Positions 39,618-49,552 of a DNA stretch of 64,000 nt are shown in pieces. Within the stretch, counting starts at the first letter, position 1. The number at the start of each line of letters is the position of its first letter. Source of the stretch: Pipra filicauda (taxonomy: Eukaryota; Chordata; Aves; Passeriformes; Pipridae); contig NW_024104378.1 in NCBI RefSeq assembly GCF_003945595.2, forward strand, positions 744,001 through 808,000, in the 5' to 3' direction. The translations under genes and the position numbers were made by a program. The notes under the pieces are model-generated. The model had not been told where the DNA came from. It was given only the letters and a program-made list of their open reading frames with translations, and made no database searches.

Positions 39618-39839
39618 GTTCAGCTTCCTGTCAATCCAAACTCCCAGGTCCTTTTCTGCCTGGCTGCTCTCCAGTCACTCTGTGCCCAGCCTGTAGCACT
39701 GCAGTGGGTTCTTGTGGCCAAAGTGCAGGACCCGGCACTTGGCCTTGTTGAACCTCATCCCGTTGGAATCAGCCCAACTCTCCAGTCTGTCCAGGTCCCT
39801 CTGCAGAGCCCTCCTGCCTTCCAGCTGTTCAACACTCCC

Positions 39840-40224
39840 CCCAGCTTGGTGTCACCTGCAAATTTACTAACGGTACACTCAATTCCTTCATCCAGATCAT
39901 CAATAAAGATATTAAACAGGACTAGGCCAACACTGATCCCTGGGGAACACCGCTAGTGACCGGCTGCCAACTGGATGCAGCCCCGTTCACCACCACTCTA
40001 TGGGCCCAGCCCTCCAGCCAGTTCTTAACCCAGCAGAGAGTTCCCCTGTCCAAGCCGTGGGCTGCAAGATTTTTCAGGAGAATGCTATGGGAGACGGTGT
40101 CAAAGGCTTTGCTGAAGTCCAGATAGACCACATCCACAGCCTTCCCTTCATCCACCAGGTGGGTCACCTGATCATAAAAGGAGATCAGGTTGGTCAGACA
40201 GGACCTACTCTCTCCTAAACCCAT
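39840..40224 (-). pseudogene. CR1 ORF2 RT-domain fragment with altered catalytic box
   Basis: An open frame at 39922-40224 (minus, 100 codons) carries the RT blocks 'SCLTNLISFYDQVT', 'YLDFSKAFDTVSH' (first catalytic Asp) and 'GVPQGSVL'. Downstream, around 39855-39870, the frame changes. The box that reads FADD in working CR1 elements is 'tttgcaggtgac' on the minus strand, giving F-A-G-D. One of the two catalytic aspartates is therefore replaced by glycine. The fragment cannot encode an active enzyme. Confidence 0.85.
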
Positions 40225-40265
40225 GCTGGCTGGATCTAATCCCTTGACAAGTTCCCATCAGGAGG

Positions 40266-41347
40266 CTTAACTCACAGTCCAATTCCCTGAAATCCAGGAG
40301 GCATATTTGGGGGGAGTGGGCTTCGGTGATTTTAACAGTGTTTAAGCCATAAATCACTTCAGTCTCTTACACCCATCTCTTACATGTGGTGGTTTCCATT
40401 ACAAGGCACAAGAGATTCCTTCACAGAGACAGTCGTTATATGTTATCCATATTTTATGAATAAGAAAGCAGGTACCAGGAGTGAGGCAATTTACCAAGTC
40501 GTACAGTGAAATTGCAGCCAAGCTAGTCCTAAAGCCCATGTCTCCCAAGTTCTCCATTCACACTGGATCTTAGATGTCAAAAGGCACATTTATTGCAAAA
40601 CGCAAACCTAGGTGACTTGAAAATACTTCATAATGACATGACAATTTCTGTAAAAATTTGGTTTGAGAGGTGAAAAAAGGGAAAATGTTCAACAATATGG
40701 AAGCAGGGCATTTCAATATTTGCAGAATTTTGAGTATGCCTTTCTTTCCTTTTAAGTTTCTTCTTTATCTTCCTTTTAAAGTGTGGTTAACTATATGTTA
40801 CATATACTGTTATAATTCAAGGAACAAAACTGAACTGAAATGCTTTGATTTACCTCAAAAAATTTTCTTTCATATTTTTCTCAGTTTTGAAATTTGACAT
40901 TTCACCCTAAACAAGAATGAAAACAAAAATCAAAATAAAAATCTCAACTCCTCCAAAAAGCAAGTATCTGATTTTCATAGTACTAGCTTTATTTACTAGC
41001 ATTTTCTACCACCCTCTCCATAGCTGATCTTACTAGATATCAGTACAAGAAAAATAACCTTCAGCAGAACTAGCTCTCCTTCTGAAATGACTCTTTGCCT
41101 GAAGGAAATGTCCCAAATGAAATCTCTTTTGAAAACATTCTCCCACTTAAAGCTGCTGATTGGCAGCTTCGGAAGAGAGGAAGCAGAAAAGATAGACTGA
41201 ATAAAGTGGTAGATTTTTTTTGTCATAAGGGTTTCTCTAAGGAAATTAAATACTGTTTTAGATATGAGTTAGAGATCAGCAGCCTCAAACTTTGAACAGA
41301 CCTGTAAGAACTGATAATAAGCAGAACTGGAGAATTGAAAAGGAAAA
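40266..41347. other. 1.1 kb unique DNA between CR1 copies
   Basis: This AT-rich sequence holds no recognised feature. Confidence 0.55.
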
Positions 41348-41535
41348 AAAGTTTGGAAGTGACTTCTGAAGATTGTTTAGTTCCATCTCCCTGCTCAAGC
41401 AGGATCAGCTACCACAGGTTGTTCAGGACCATGTCCAGTCAAGTTTGGAGAACCTTCAAGGATGGCTACTGCACAGTGTCTCTGGAGCAAGCATCAGGAG
41501 GTTACTTGTTGGTTATCAAAACCCACAGACATCAA
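41348..41535 (-). mobile_element. CR1 LINE 3' fragment, diverged
   Basis: The plus strand reads 'gtttggaagtgacttctgaagattgtttagttcc', 'ctccctgctcaagcagg', 'ggttgttcaggaccatgtccag', then 'accttcaaggatggctac'. These are the reversed blocks of a CR1 3' UTR of the 'ctgctcaagcagg' subfamily. The tail octamers have decayed away. Two overlapping plus-strand frames of 88 and 64 codons are antisense shadows. Confidence 0.8.
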
Positions 41536-44500
41536 GCTCAGCACATCAAAAGGAAGACGAAATTTGAATACTTCAATAATTCATGTAGATGGATAACATG
41601 AAAACAGTTCTAAATACATAGAAGTATTCTACCAGTCACCTTTAAGATGATTTACTGAGATTGTGGCATTCAGAGTATCTGTTTTTAGCCTTTTATAAAA
41701 GCTATTTCAGAGTGCTTGTAATTCTTTACTGTGCTGTCCTTTTTAGCTTTCCAGGACTGTATTTGAGTTAAAAAGGGAAAAAAAAAAAAGGAAGCAACAA
41801 TATCATTATTGCCTTTGGAAACATGTATAAACCAGAAGATGGGATCAGTGTTTTGATATCTAACCTCAGAAATACACTTACAACCACATTTCTAGCAAAT
41901 AATTAAAACCATGTTAACAAAAAACATGTAAGCATTTCCTGTTCAACTCATTAGAAAAAAGCTTCAATATTAAGGATCAGTCACTCTTCTTTTTCTCTCT
42001 TTATTTTTATTCTTTTAAAAGATGAGTTCTCTTACATCTCCTGTTCAACAACTTACCATCCTGAGTTGTGCTAGAGAAATTGGCACTCATTTAGGTCTGA
42101 CACAGTGATTAGTAAACTTCACTGATGTCTGTTTGGTTTACATCAGCTTAAATTATACCTCATGGAAATGATTTAGCTCAGCTAAGAAATATCCCTGAAT
42201 GTTAGGTTAGGCTGAGTTAAATCAATGGAAATAGTTACATTCGATCTAGTTTATATTGCTGAGTCAGAATTTATGGCACTAGCAGGGGAAGGCAACTTAC
42301 TTCTTTCTTTTTTTTTTCTAAATAAAGAATCTGAGTTACTGATTCATTAAGGAGATAAAAGCAAATCTGTACAAGTAGTTGTTTTTGTTAGCCCTACCCT
42401 GTGTTAAAACACTGCAAAATATGTGGTGTTTATGTTTTTGATATTAAAAATGGGGTGCTTTAGCTAGTGATGTCTCTAACTGAAGTTTACCATCTTAGTC
42501 TAAAAACCTTGTGAGAGCCAAACACAAAGTAATTATTACTTTTATATAGTTTGACAAATATGCCATACACAGCTATTACGTCAACTAACTACACAAGGTC
42601 AAAATACATTGAAAATAAACCTGTTTGCTACTGGAAAGAAATATAGAAATATATACTAGGCCTTTGATATGAATTTTTGCTCTCCAGTTAGCTAGAACAC
42701 CTAAAGATCATACCAATAAATATATTCCAGATAACATCGTAAATGTTTTCAAGTTCATCTGTACCTGCCTTTGCATTGAGGCCTTTGCTTTTGGCATTAG
42801 TGCTTTTTTTGCAGGAATTCCCCCAGCTTCCTGCACATTAGTACAATTTTGGTGCAATCACAGCAGATTTATTCCATAGGCACCAGGCTGGCAGCTCTGC
42901 TTAAGGGTTGCCAGTGGCACTTCCAGCCATAGGGGCACAGCAGGGCCCAGAGCAGCCTGTGATCAGCACCACGGACAGCTTCAAACCACACGCAAGGAGA
43001 CGACTTTTCCTCCAAGGAACTGGACAAAATCTAATCCAAAGGGAAAAGGCATAGCCACCAGCAGTGTACATGTGTAGACTCATTCCCAGCTGCTTCACTC
43101 TCTTGATTCACTCACGCTGTGTTGAATAATTTGCTAATGAAAGCACAGCCCCTGTAGTTTTCTCAGCAATGAAGACTTGCAATCCAGGCACCCCTGGTTC
43201 TGTGAATATCTCATGTTTGTTAGCAACCACATGGCCATCAGCTTTCTGAGGTCTGGCAGGCAGGTGATAGGACTGCCTTTGGAGACTTTGAGAAGTGTTG
43301 TCAGGAACAGACTTTGTACATGTCTGTGGCTGAACATGAACTCACTTCAATACCATCAGCCCATCCGTGTTCCTGCCTGGCACAGCACTTAGTGATCTTG
43401 CATGTCAATTGAACTGGACATGAGATGGTGCCTATCTTTTTCCTATGTTGTTACTGATTCAATTTTGTACTGTTTCAATGAGGTCCTGAGAAGCAGTGAG
43501 AATGAGATGAATATTGTCTTTAAAGGACTATAAACAAGAAATCACCCTGATTTCTCAGAGAGAAATGGATCTGACACTGATCTGTCACCTAATACAAACA
43601 AAATTCCTATTCCTGTAGCTCACTGAAAGACCTTAGCAGAGGGGCCAGAAGCAGTGAGTGCATGGCTTATCTAGGAAAAATTTTGATCACTGTGAATTCA
43701 CATAGTATTTTTTGTTTTGTCTAAAAGGTCTCAAAGTTTCTCTTTGAGGTACCTAGTGATTGCCAGACTTTCAGTTCAGATGCAGCATTGCTGTGCCTGA
43801 ATGCAGCATATTTCAATCTGCTGTGCTTGAGCACAGGGGAGGCCTTGAACATAAGGAGGAAACGGTTCAAACCCTATCAGTAATTTTCAGTGCTTCAGCT
43901 TTCAAAATTGCATTACTTTTCGGTATGGTTTCATATATCTTGACCAATTATTAAAGGTTAGAACTATTTTTCAGTAGGCTGCATTAACATTTTAGTATCA
44001 GCCGGTAAATACAGATGAAAAATTCACCTTTTATTTTACTTCAGTACAAAGTCTACTTTTAAATCATTGTGGAATTTGTTTTAAGGCTTTAGCTAAAAGT
44101 CTTCAATCATGACTTTTATCATGATTGTTTATTATTATCATGAAAGTTTCATGGCAAAACCTAAAGTGATGATAAAGCTTTCAGAGAATTAACAAACACC
44201 TTATATTGCAAACAAATATGTAATTCTCTCATTATCAAGTCCTTTTATTTCTCTAGTGAAAAAGTTATCTAGAATCTTAAAATAAAAAGTGGTGGTATTA
44301 AGCCAAACACTGCCTTGCCAAGAATACAGTGTTGCTTGCAGGGGTTTTTGGGGGTCTTTTTAGAAATCTTGATGTCTGTAGCATTCATGTCTTTTTTGGG
44401 TAACAGCTGACAAGCTTGGGGTCTGCAAAATACTCCTCCTGAGATCTGACATTTGATCTCAGCAAATAGGAGATTGCTATTTTCATGTACAAATAGAAAC

Positions 44501-45546
44501 ATAATTGCATTATCATAAAAGTCAGATTGCAAATGCCCATGAGTGCCCTCTTGATCCCAAAGGTGGTATCTAATGTAAAAGATTTTTACATAACTGAAAT
44601 AGCTCCCTCTGCTAATGTCTTCAGGATGAAAGCAGCAAAAATCCAACCATAAATATACTCTAACATCAGTAAAGACACAATTCAAAGTATCTTAAAATTT
44701 TTATTTTAAGTCCACAGTAAAATAAAGGAAATAGTTACCAGCAAATGGAAAGGAAAAGTTCATTATCTCAGCTACTGATACGAAAATTCAGACTCACTCG
44801 AATAAAACCAGTGGAAGTGTTTCACTGTCCAGTGCTGCAGCTGGAATTAGAATTGGGATCAAAGATTGGAAGCATCTCTTAAAGGCCAGAAGAAACAGCA
44901 AAACCAGAAATTATAATTTTTAGCCTGCTTTCCTAAGGAGAGGAGACACAAACAACCATGCTGTATCTGTCTGTCCCATCCTTAGTAACCTGGAGGCCAC
45001 TGATCTCTTTTAAGGAGATTTAACAAAGCAATATTAATTTCAAAGATGCTGTGTCTCTGTGTGTTTTCCAGAAATCAGAGGAAGTGGGGAGACTACTACT
45101 GTTTGTGTGGACCAAGGACTGTAATTGGCTTCACTTTAACATGTCACGTCCAGCTGAGAGCTCAGGCACCAGCTGCAGCCTGTGAGCAAATATGGCTTGG
45201 CCAGCACTGCCCTCAGGGACTGATTGCACACCTCATCAGGTGCTGAAAGCTTTGTTGAAAGTCATGCACTCCTTTGGAAGAGGAAGTCCCTGCCCTGGGT
45301 AAGATATGTTGTAGTGTAGACAGACTGTCAAACAGGTGCCCAGTTTCTCTCCTCTGAGTTGTGTAGAATTGTTTCATCAGGTGGTGCTACACTAGTGGGC
45401 TCCCTGCCCTTCTCTTTTTCTTCCCCACAATGAGCTGCCTGGCCTGACACAAAATCTTGCTGTACAAATGAGCATGAGTTAAAACAGAGATGGAGAAAGG
45501 ACATTCTTATTATTCCTACTTTAAAGCCAGGCTCAGAGTCCCTGTG
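41536..45546. other. 4 kb unique AT-rich DNA
   Basis: No gene was recognised. There is a pair of close inverted repeats at 44104-44153 (listed separately). The longest frame (138 codons, 44269-44685 minus) shows no domain I know and lacks clear coding character. Confidence 0.5.
44104..44153. repeat. Two adjacent hairpin-forming inverted repeats
   Basis: 'caatcatga' (44104-44112) pairs perfectly with 'tcatgattg' (44119-44127) around a 6-base loop. Eleven bases later 'catgaaa' (44139-44145) pairs with 'tttcatg' (44147-44153) around a single G. Both are AT-rich, so thermal stability is modest. Confidence 0.88.
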
Positions 45547-46068
45547 TGTTGTTGTTTAACCCCAGTCAGCAACTAAGTACCATGCAGCCACTCGCTCACT
45601 CCCCTCCTCTGGTCAGGAGGAGAATCAGAAAGAAAGTAAAACCCATAGGTTGAAATAAGAACAGTTTATTAATTGAAACAAAATAAAATATTGTAATAAT
45701 AAAGATAATAATAATAATGAAAAGGAGAAAGAGAGAGAGAGGAATAAAACTCAAGAAGAAAACTGATGCACAATACAATTTCTTAGCACCCACTGACTGA
45801 TGCTCAGCTTGTCCCCAGGCAGCGAGGAGCCTCTCGCAGCCAACTCCCTCAGCATGACATTCTATAGTATGGAATATCCCTTTGGCTAGCTCTTTGGGCA
45901 CCTGCTCACTGGCAGAGCATGGGAAACTGGAAAGTCCTTGACTTCGAATAAGCACTACTTAACAACTGAAACGTGTGCGCTATCAACATGATTCTCATCT
46001 TGAATCCAAAACACATCACTGTGCCAACTAAGAAGAAAATTAACTCTATCCAAGCCAAAACTAGAACA
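45547..46068 (-). mobile_element. Solo LTR of an endogenous retrovirus
   Basis: The 522-base unit begins on the plus strand with 'tgttgttgtttaacccc' and ends 'gccaaaactagaaca'. Read on the minus strand it therefore has the TG...CA form and starts like an LTR I recall from many bird genomes ('tagagttaattttctt', 'caaggactttcc', 'catgctctgcc' in order). The flanking 5-mers 'ctgtg' (left) and 'gtgtg' (right) fit a target duplication with one mismatch. No internal retroviral sequence adjoins it, so it is a solo LTR left by recombination. The stretch that normally carries the TATA box upstream of the start site is shortened here ('ccctcagcatgacattctatag', near 45847). AT-rich trinucleotide repeats mark the region near 45690-45720. 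The 119-codon minus frame inside it is spurious. Confidence 0.85.
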
Positions 46069-47974
46069 GTGTGTTACACAGGACCTAAAGGGAGAGTCAG
46101 CAGCAGAATTGGGAGGTAAATGCAGAACCTTGAATCACAGCCTGTAACCAGGGATAAACTTTTTCACAAATTCCTCGCAAGCTGCTGTGGGAGAGAAAGT
46201 AGATTTCTGAGGAAATGGACAAGTGCGCAGAAATTTTCAGCAACACTGGATACATGGCAGTCAACAAAATTCCTGTAAAGGCAGTATCCATTATGTATTT
46301 CTGGCAGTCCTTGATGGTCCTTCTTTGTGGGTTTAACTACACGCAGCCCAGGTCTTTATTTTATCAGGAAGCCTGGGATTTGCAGCAGCAGCACTGATTG
46401 CACTCCCTGCACACCTGCAATGCACCTCATGCCTCATCAATAAACAAAAAAAGACCTAATAATCTCTGGGATGTCATGCTGGTTCTACTTCTCCCTTTCC
46501 AAATCACACCCTGGTTTTGCCACAGGCAGGTGTGCTGCGGGTATCTGGAAACCCCTATCCTCAGACAGGGAGTCCTCAAGTCTGCATTGTCCTCCAGGAC
46601 TTGGTTTCAGTTCCCTTAGGGAAAGGTCCTGCAGCTGACCTAAAGCATAAGCTTTTCTCAGTGGGAGGGAAACAGCAGTGTTTTAGCTGCCTATGTGCCA
46701 TCACAGGCATCTCTCATGGACTCTTATTCCCTGCAACTGAGGTTCAGAAATCATTCCCACACAGACTTACCAGGGCATCTTAGTACTACTGTTTAGTGAT
46801 TGAAATCAGGAACACACTGGCACCTCTGCCATGGTGACAGGGCTACACTCACAGGTGGAGGTGTCCCTACTGCACTGAGCAGGTCCTATTCTCGTGTTCC
46901 GCTCAGACGGCCAGCAGTACTCCCAGCAACATGCCAACAGTTCTGATGAGAGATATATAGCTTCTTCTGTGGCTGCTAGTAAATGCATTTCTATTATACA
47001 TGCAGCTATCTGTCTCCTACAAGAATGGAAATTAGTTTATGTCCCAGACCAGACAGCAGAGAATTATAATCTGCAAGTGGCTACAGGATCATTTTCTCCA
47101 TACAACTTAATTTAGGCAATTATCTTCTACACTGTATCCAACAATTGCTTAATAAGAATACCCTTTTATTGAAAAAGCTTTGTTCTGTGACTTTTTTTTT
47201 CAGTTCAAAGATCCAATGCCCTTCATCAGTTTGGGTTCAGTTGCTGCCCTCATGGTAGTGGTAACTGCCCTGCTGGCTCTTTCCCTGCCTGGCTGATGAG
47301 GGACAAAGTATCCCGCTCTCATTCTTGCTTCTCCTCCTGGAGGTTGCTACTCTGGGCAGCTGGAAGGGATGGATAGGAACACCCTGAGGTGGCACAGTGC
47401 TGCTTGAGGAAACTGACTCCTCATCCGATGTGAGGGAATGGGAATAAGACCAGGAGCTTTTGCAGCTGGTGACCAGTAATAGTGCAGCAGGCTCATGCAA
47501 GCAGTGCTGCCTCCAGTTTCAAACAAATAAGACTAATTTGAGTATGCTTGTATGTATTCATATGCTTTATTTTTTCTCTGAAGTGTCTGCAAGACCTTTC
47601 TTTGTGTTGTGGTATGCTAAAGGGTAACTGTCGTATTGCAGGAGATCAAATGTCCCTGTGGGCCTCACTGGCCCAGCTGGTTAGCACAGCTGACACAAGC
47701 CATAGCCAGCACAGCACAAAGACATACAGTGGCTCACAGCCTGTCCTTGTTTCCAAATGCATAGGGGCAGATCTCTCCCAAAGCCTACGACATGTCTCAG
47801 ACAGTAGTCTCCAGTGGTTCTGCTCCTGTCAGAAATGACCAGCCTTTTCATTTGAAAGATTGCAATCTCATCACAACCAGAATTACCCAGAGCTCAGTGG
47901 GTGCCATAAGTCCCTGCTTGCTTTAGTCAGGCAGGTGGTAACATTGCTTTTAACACCTTCAGTACTACAAGGAA
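46069..47974. other. 1.9 kb unique DNA
   Basis: No gene or repeat was recognised. Several overlapping frames of 60-96 codons occur on both strands with no motif. Confidence 0.5.
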
Positions 47975-48107
47975 GGTAAGCAGAGGGCTCTGAGCAACCT
48001 GATCCAGTGGAAGACATTCAGTTGAAAGAGAATGTAGCTAGATGACCTTTACAAGTCCTTCCAACCCAAACTATTCTAAAATTCTATGATTCTGTGATTC
48101 AATTTCA
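47975..48107 (+). mobile_element. CR1 LINE 3'-end fragment
   Basis: 'gagggctctgagcaacctgatccagtggaagac' is followed by 'agctagatgacctttac', 'gtccttccaacccaaac' and 'attctatgattctgtgattc' at the end. This is a plus-strand CR1 3' end of about 130 bases with intact terminal octamers. Confidence 0.88.
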
Positions 48108-49512
48108 TATGAGCAAAAAAAAATGCCCTATTTCAAATCTTACTCTTTTTATTTCTGGTCTTCAGATTAGGTGGGAATTTGTGCCCTATATTCAAGATGT
48201 AGTGTCAAATTTCTGCCTCTACTATCACAATATTCCTGTGTGCTAAAGCATCTCTTGGCATGCTACAGCAATTGTACATTTATCAGCCAGATCTGTTTCC
48301 AGTTGAGAGAAGAAATAGCTTTTGCTTGGGAGCTTCAGAGTATTTTAAATAGCAGGGTGATTCTCTAGAATATACCAGATGAGCAATTACCACCTTTAAA
48401 TCATGCACTGTATGTTACTGCTCCCATGAATATATGCCAGTCAGCATTATAAAATAAAACAATGCTACATCACAATATGGTACAGGGGACATAAAGCTAC
48501 TGGGATCCTTAGGATAAGGGCTAAAACATAGCAACAGTCCTCACTCGGATAACCGTCACCAGGCAACATTGTCCATAGCAAGGGGAGATTCTCACCGTCT
48601 AATATGAGATGTCTATGGCAAAGAGGTGTGAGTTAGTGCTAGTAACTGGACACTGCCTTTTATAATCGCTGATGAGAAATAGGCAATTTCAGAGTGCAGT
48701 TTCTATGGTCAGTTTAATGTTTTCTTTATGATGACATGGTGCAACGAATCCTGTCTACTCATTCTGAAAATGTGATTCTGTCAGCTGCAGTGGGAGAAAA
48801 CTCTGAGGAAAGGGCTTACCCTTCTTTTCCAGACCATTTTTTCCCCCAAATAGCTCTTTGTCCTTTCTTTCCTCAGAGACTTCAGGAAAATATCTTAGAA
48901 ACAGTGGGTCAGGATTTGATCCTTTCCAACAAAGAACAAGAGGGTTCTGCACTGTAGGTCCCGTGCAGGCAGAGCTGTCAATCACACAGGCTGTTTATCA
49001 GCCCTTTGGCTTATACTTCAAACCTTTACTATTTCCCACAGCCTGTTTTAAAACAAACAGAAAAACAGAATTGTCTGAGGAGGTAAATGGCTTTCCAGTC
49101 AGTAAACACAGAGTTGACAAAACCCAGGTCTTTTGTTGACTACTGACATATGTGAGTGTGGATCAGATCCTCAGCTGCTGTGAATGGACTTGGCAACACA
49201 GATGTCCTCATTTTGTGATTTGCATGGATATCTCCATGTCATGATCTGCACAGATGCCCCCATATCATGATCCAGCAGCAGTTCAGCTCTCCAGTGAGGG
49301 TGGGGTGGCAAGTCCTGCACATCAGAATGATTTGTAACTGAGGGTTTTCTCTGATGTGAAATTCAAATACCTTCAAGCAAACCAATAACTTTTGCTTGTG
49401 GATGGGAAAGGGAGAAATGGTTTTCTAGAGAACAATATTCACTAACATTTATATCATTCAACAAGCTACCATTTCTTGATGTCATTGTAGTAATGACGAA
49501 AGGAAAAACACC

Positions 49513-49552
49513 TTTTTCTTGATAGAGGGTCAGAGGACCCTATCAAGGAAAA
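49513..49552. repeat. 17-bp imperfect hairpin
   Basis: Starting from the 4-base loop 'agag' (49532-49535), 'gggtc' pairs with 'gaccc' for 5 bp. After a 2-base bulge on the left (49525-49526), 12 further pairs follow (one G-T wobble), joining 49513-49524 to 49541-49552. Confidence 0.85.

Larger units (their letters stand above)
38981..40265 (-). mobile_element. CR1 LINE, best-preserved copy in the window
   Basis: The copy starts on the plus strand with 'agaatcatagaatcaactgg' (38981) and follows a reversed CR1 consensus without a large gap to about 40265. In minus-strand order it comprises part of the RT domain, the ORF2 C-terminus and the 3' UTR with octamers. It differs from the 10.4 kb host copy in the 3' UTR ('tccaacccttgatccaacacc', 'ctagaccatggcac'), so it belongs to another CR1 subfamily. 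Low decay of the coding part suggests it is younger than most neighbours. It is 5'-truncated inside the RT region. Confidence 0.95.

Noticed and set aside
39150..39956. 268-codon plus-strand frame as a gene
   Set aside because: It lies entirely antisense to a CR1 copy, and its sequence is the reverse reading of ORF2 and 3' UTR. No independent protein signal.
44269..44685. 138-codon minus frame as a gene
   Set aside because: AT-rich, no motif, and no splice or promoter context; within the range expected by chance.
45596..45955. 119-codon minus frame
   Set aside because: It falls inside the solo LTR, and the isoleucine/phenylalanine-rich middle is the LTR's AT-rich repeat read through.
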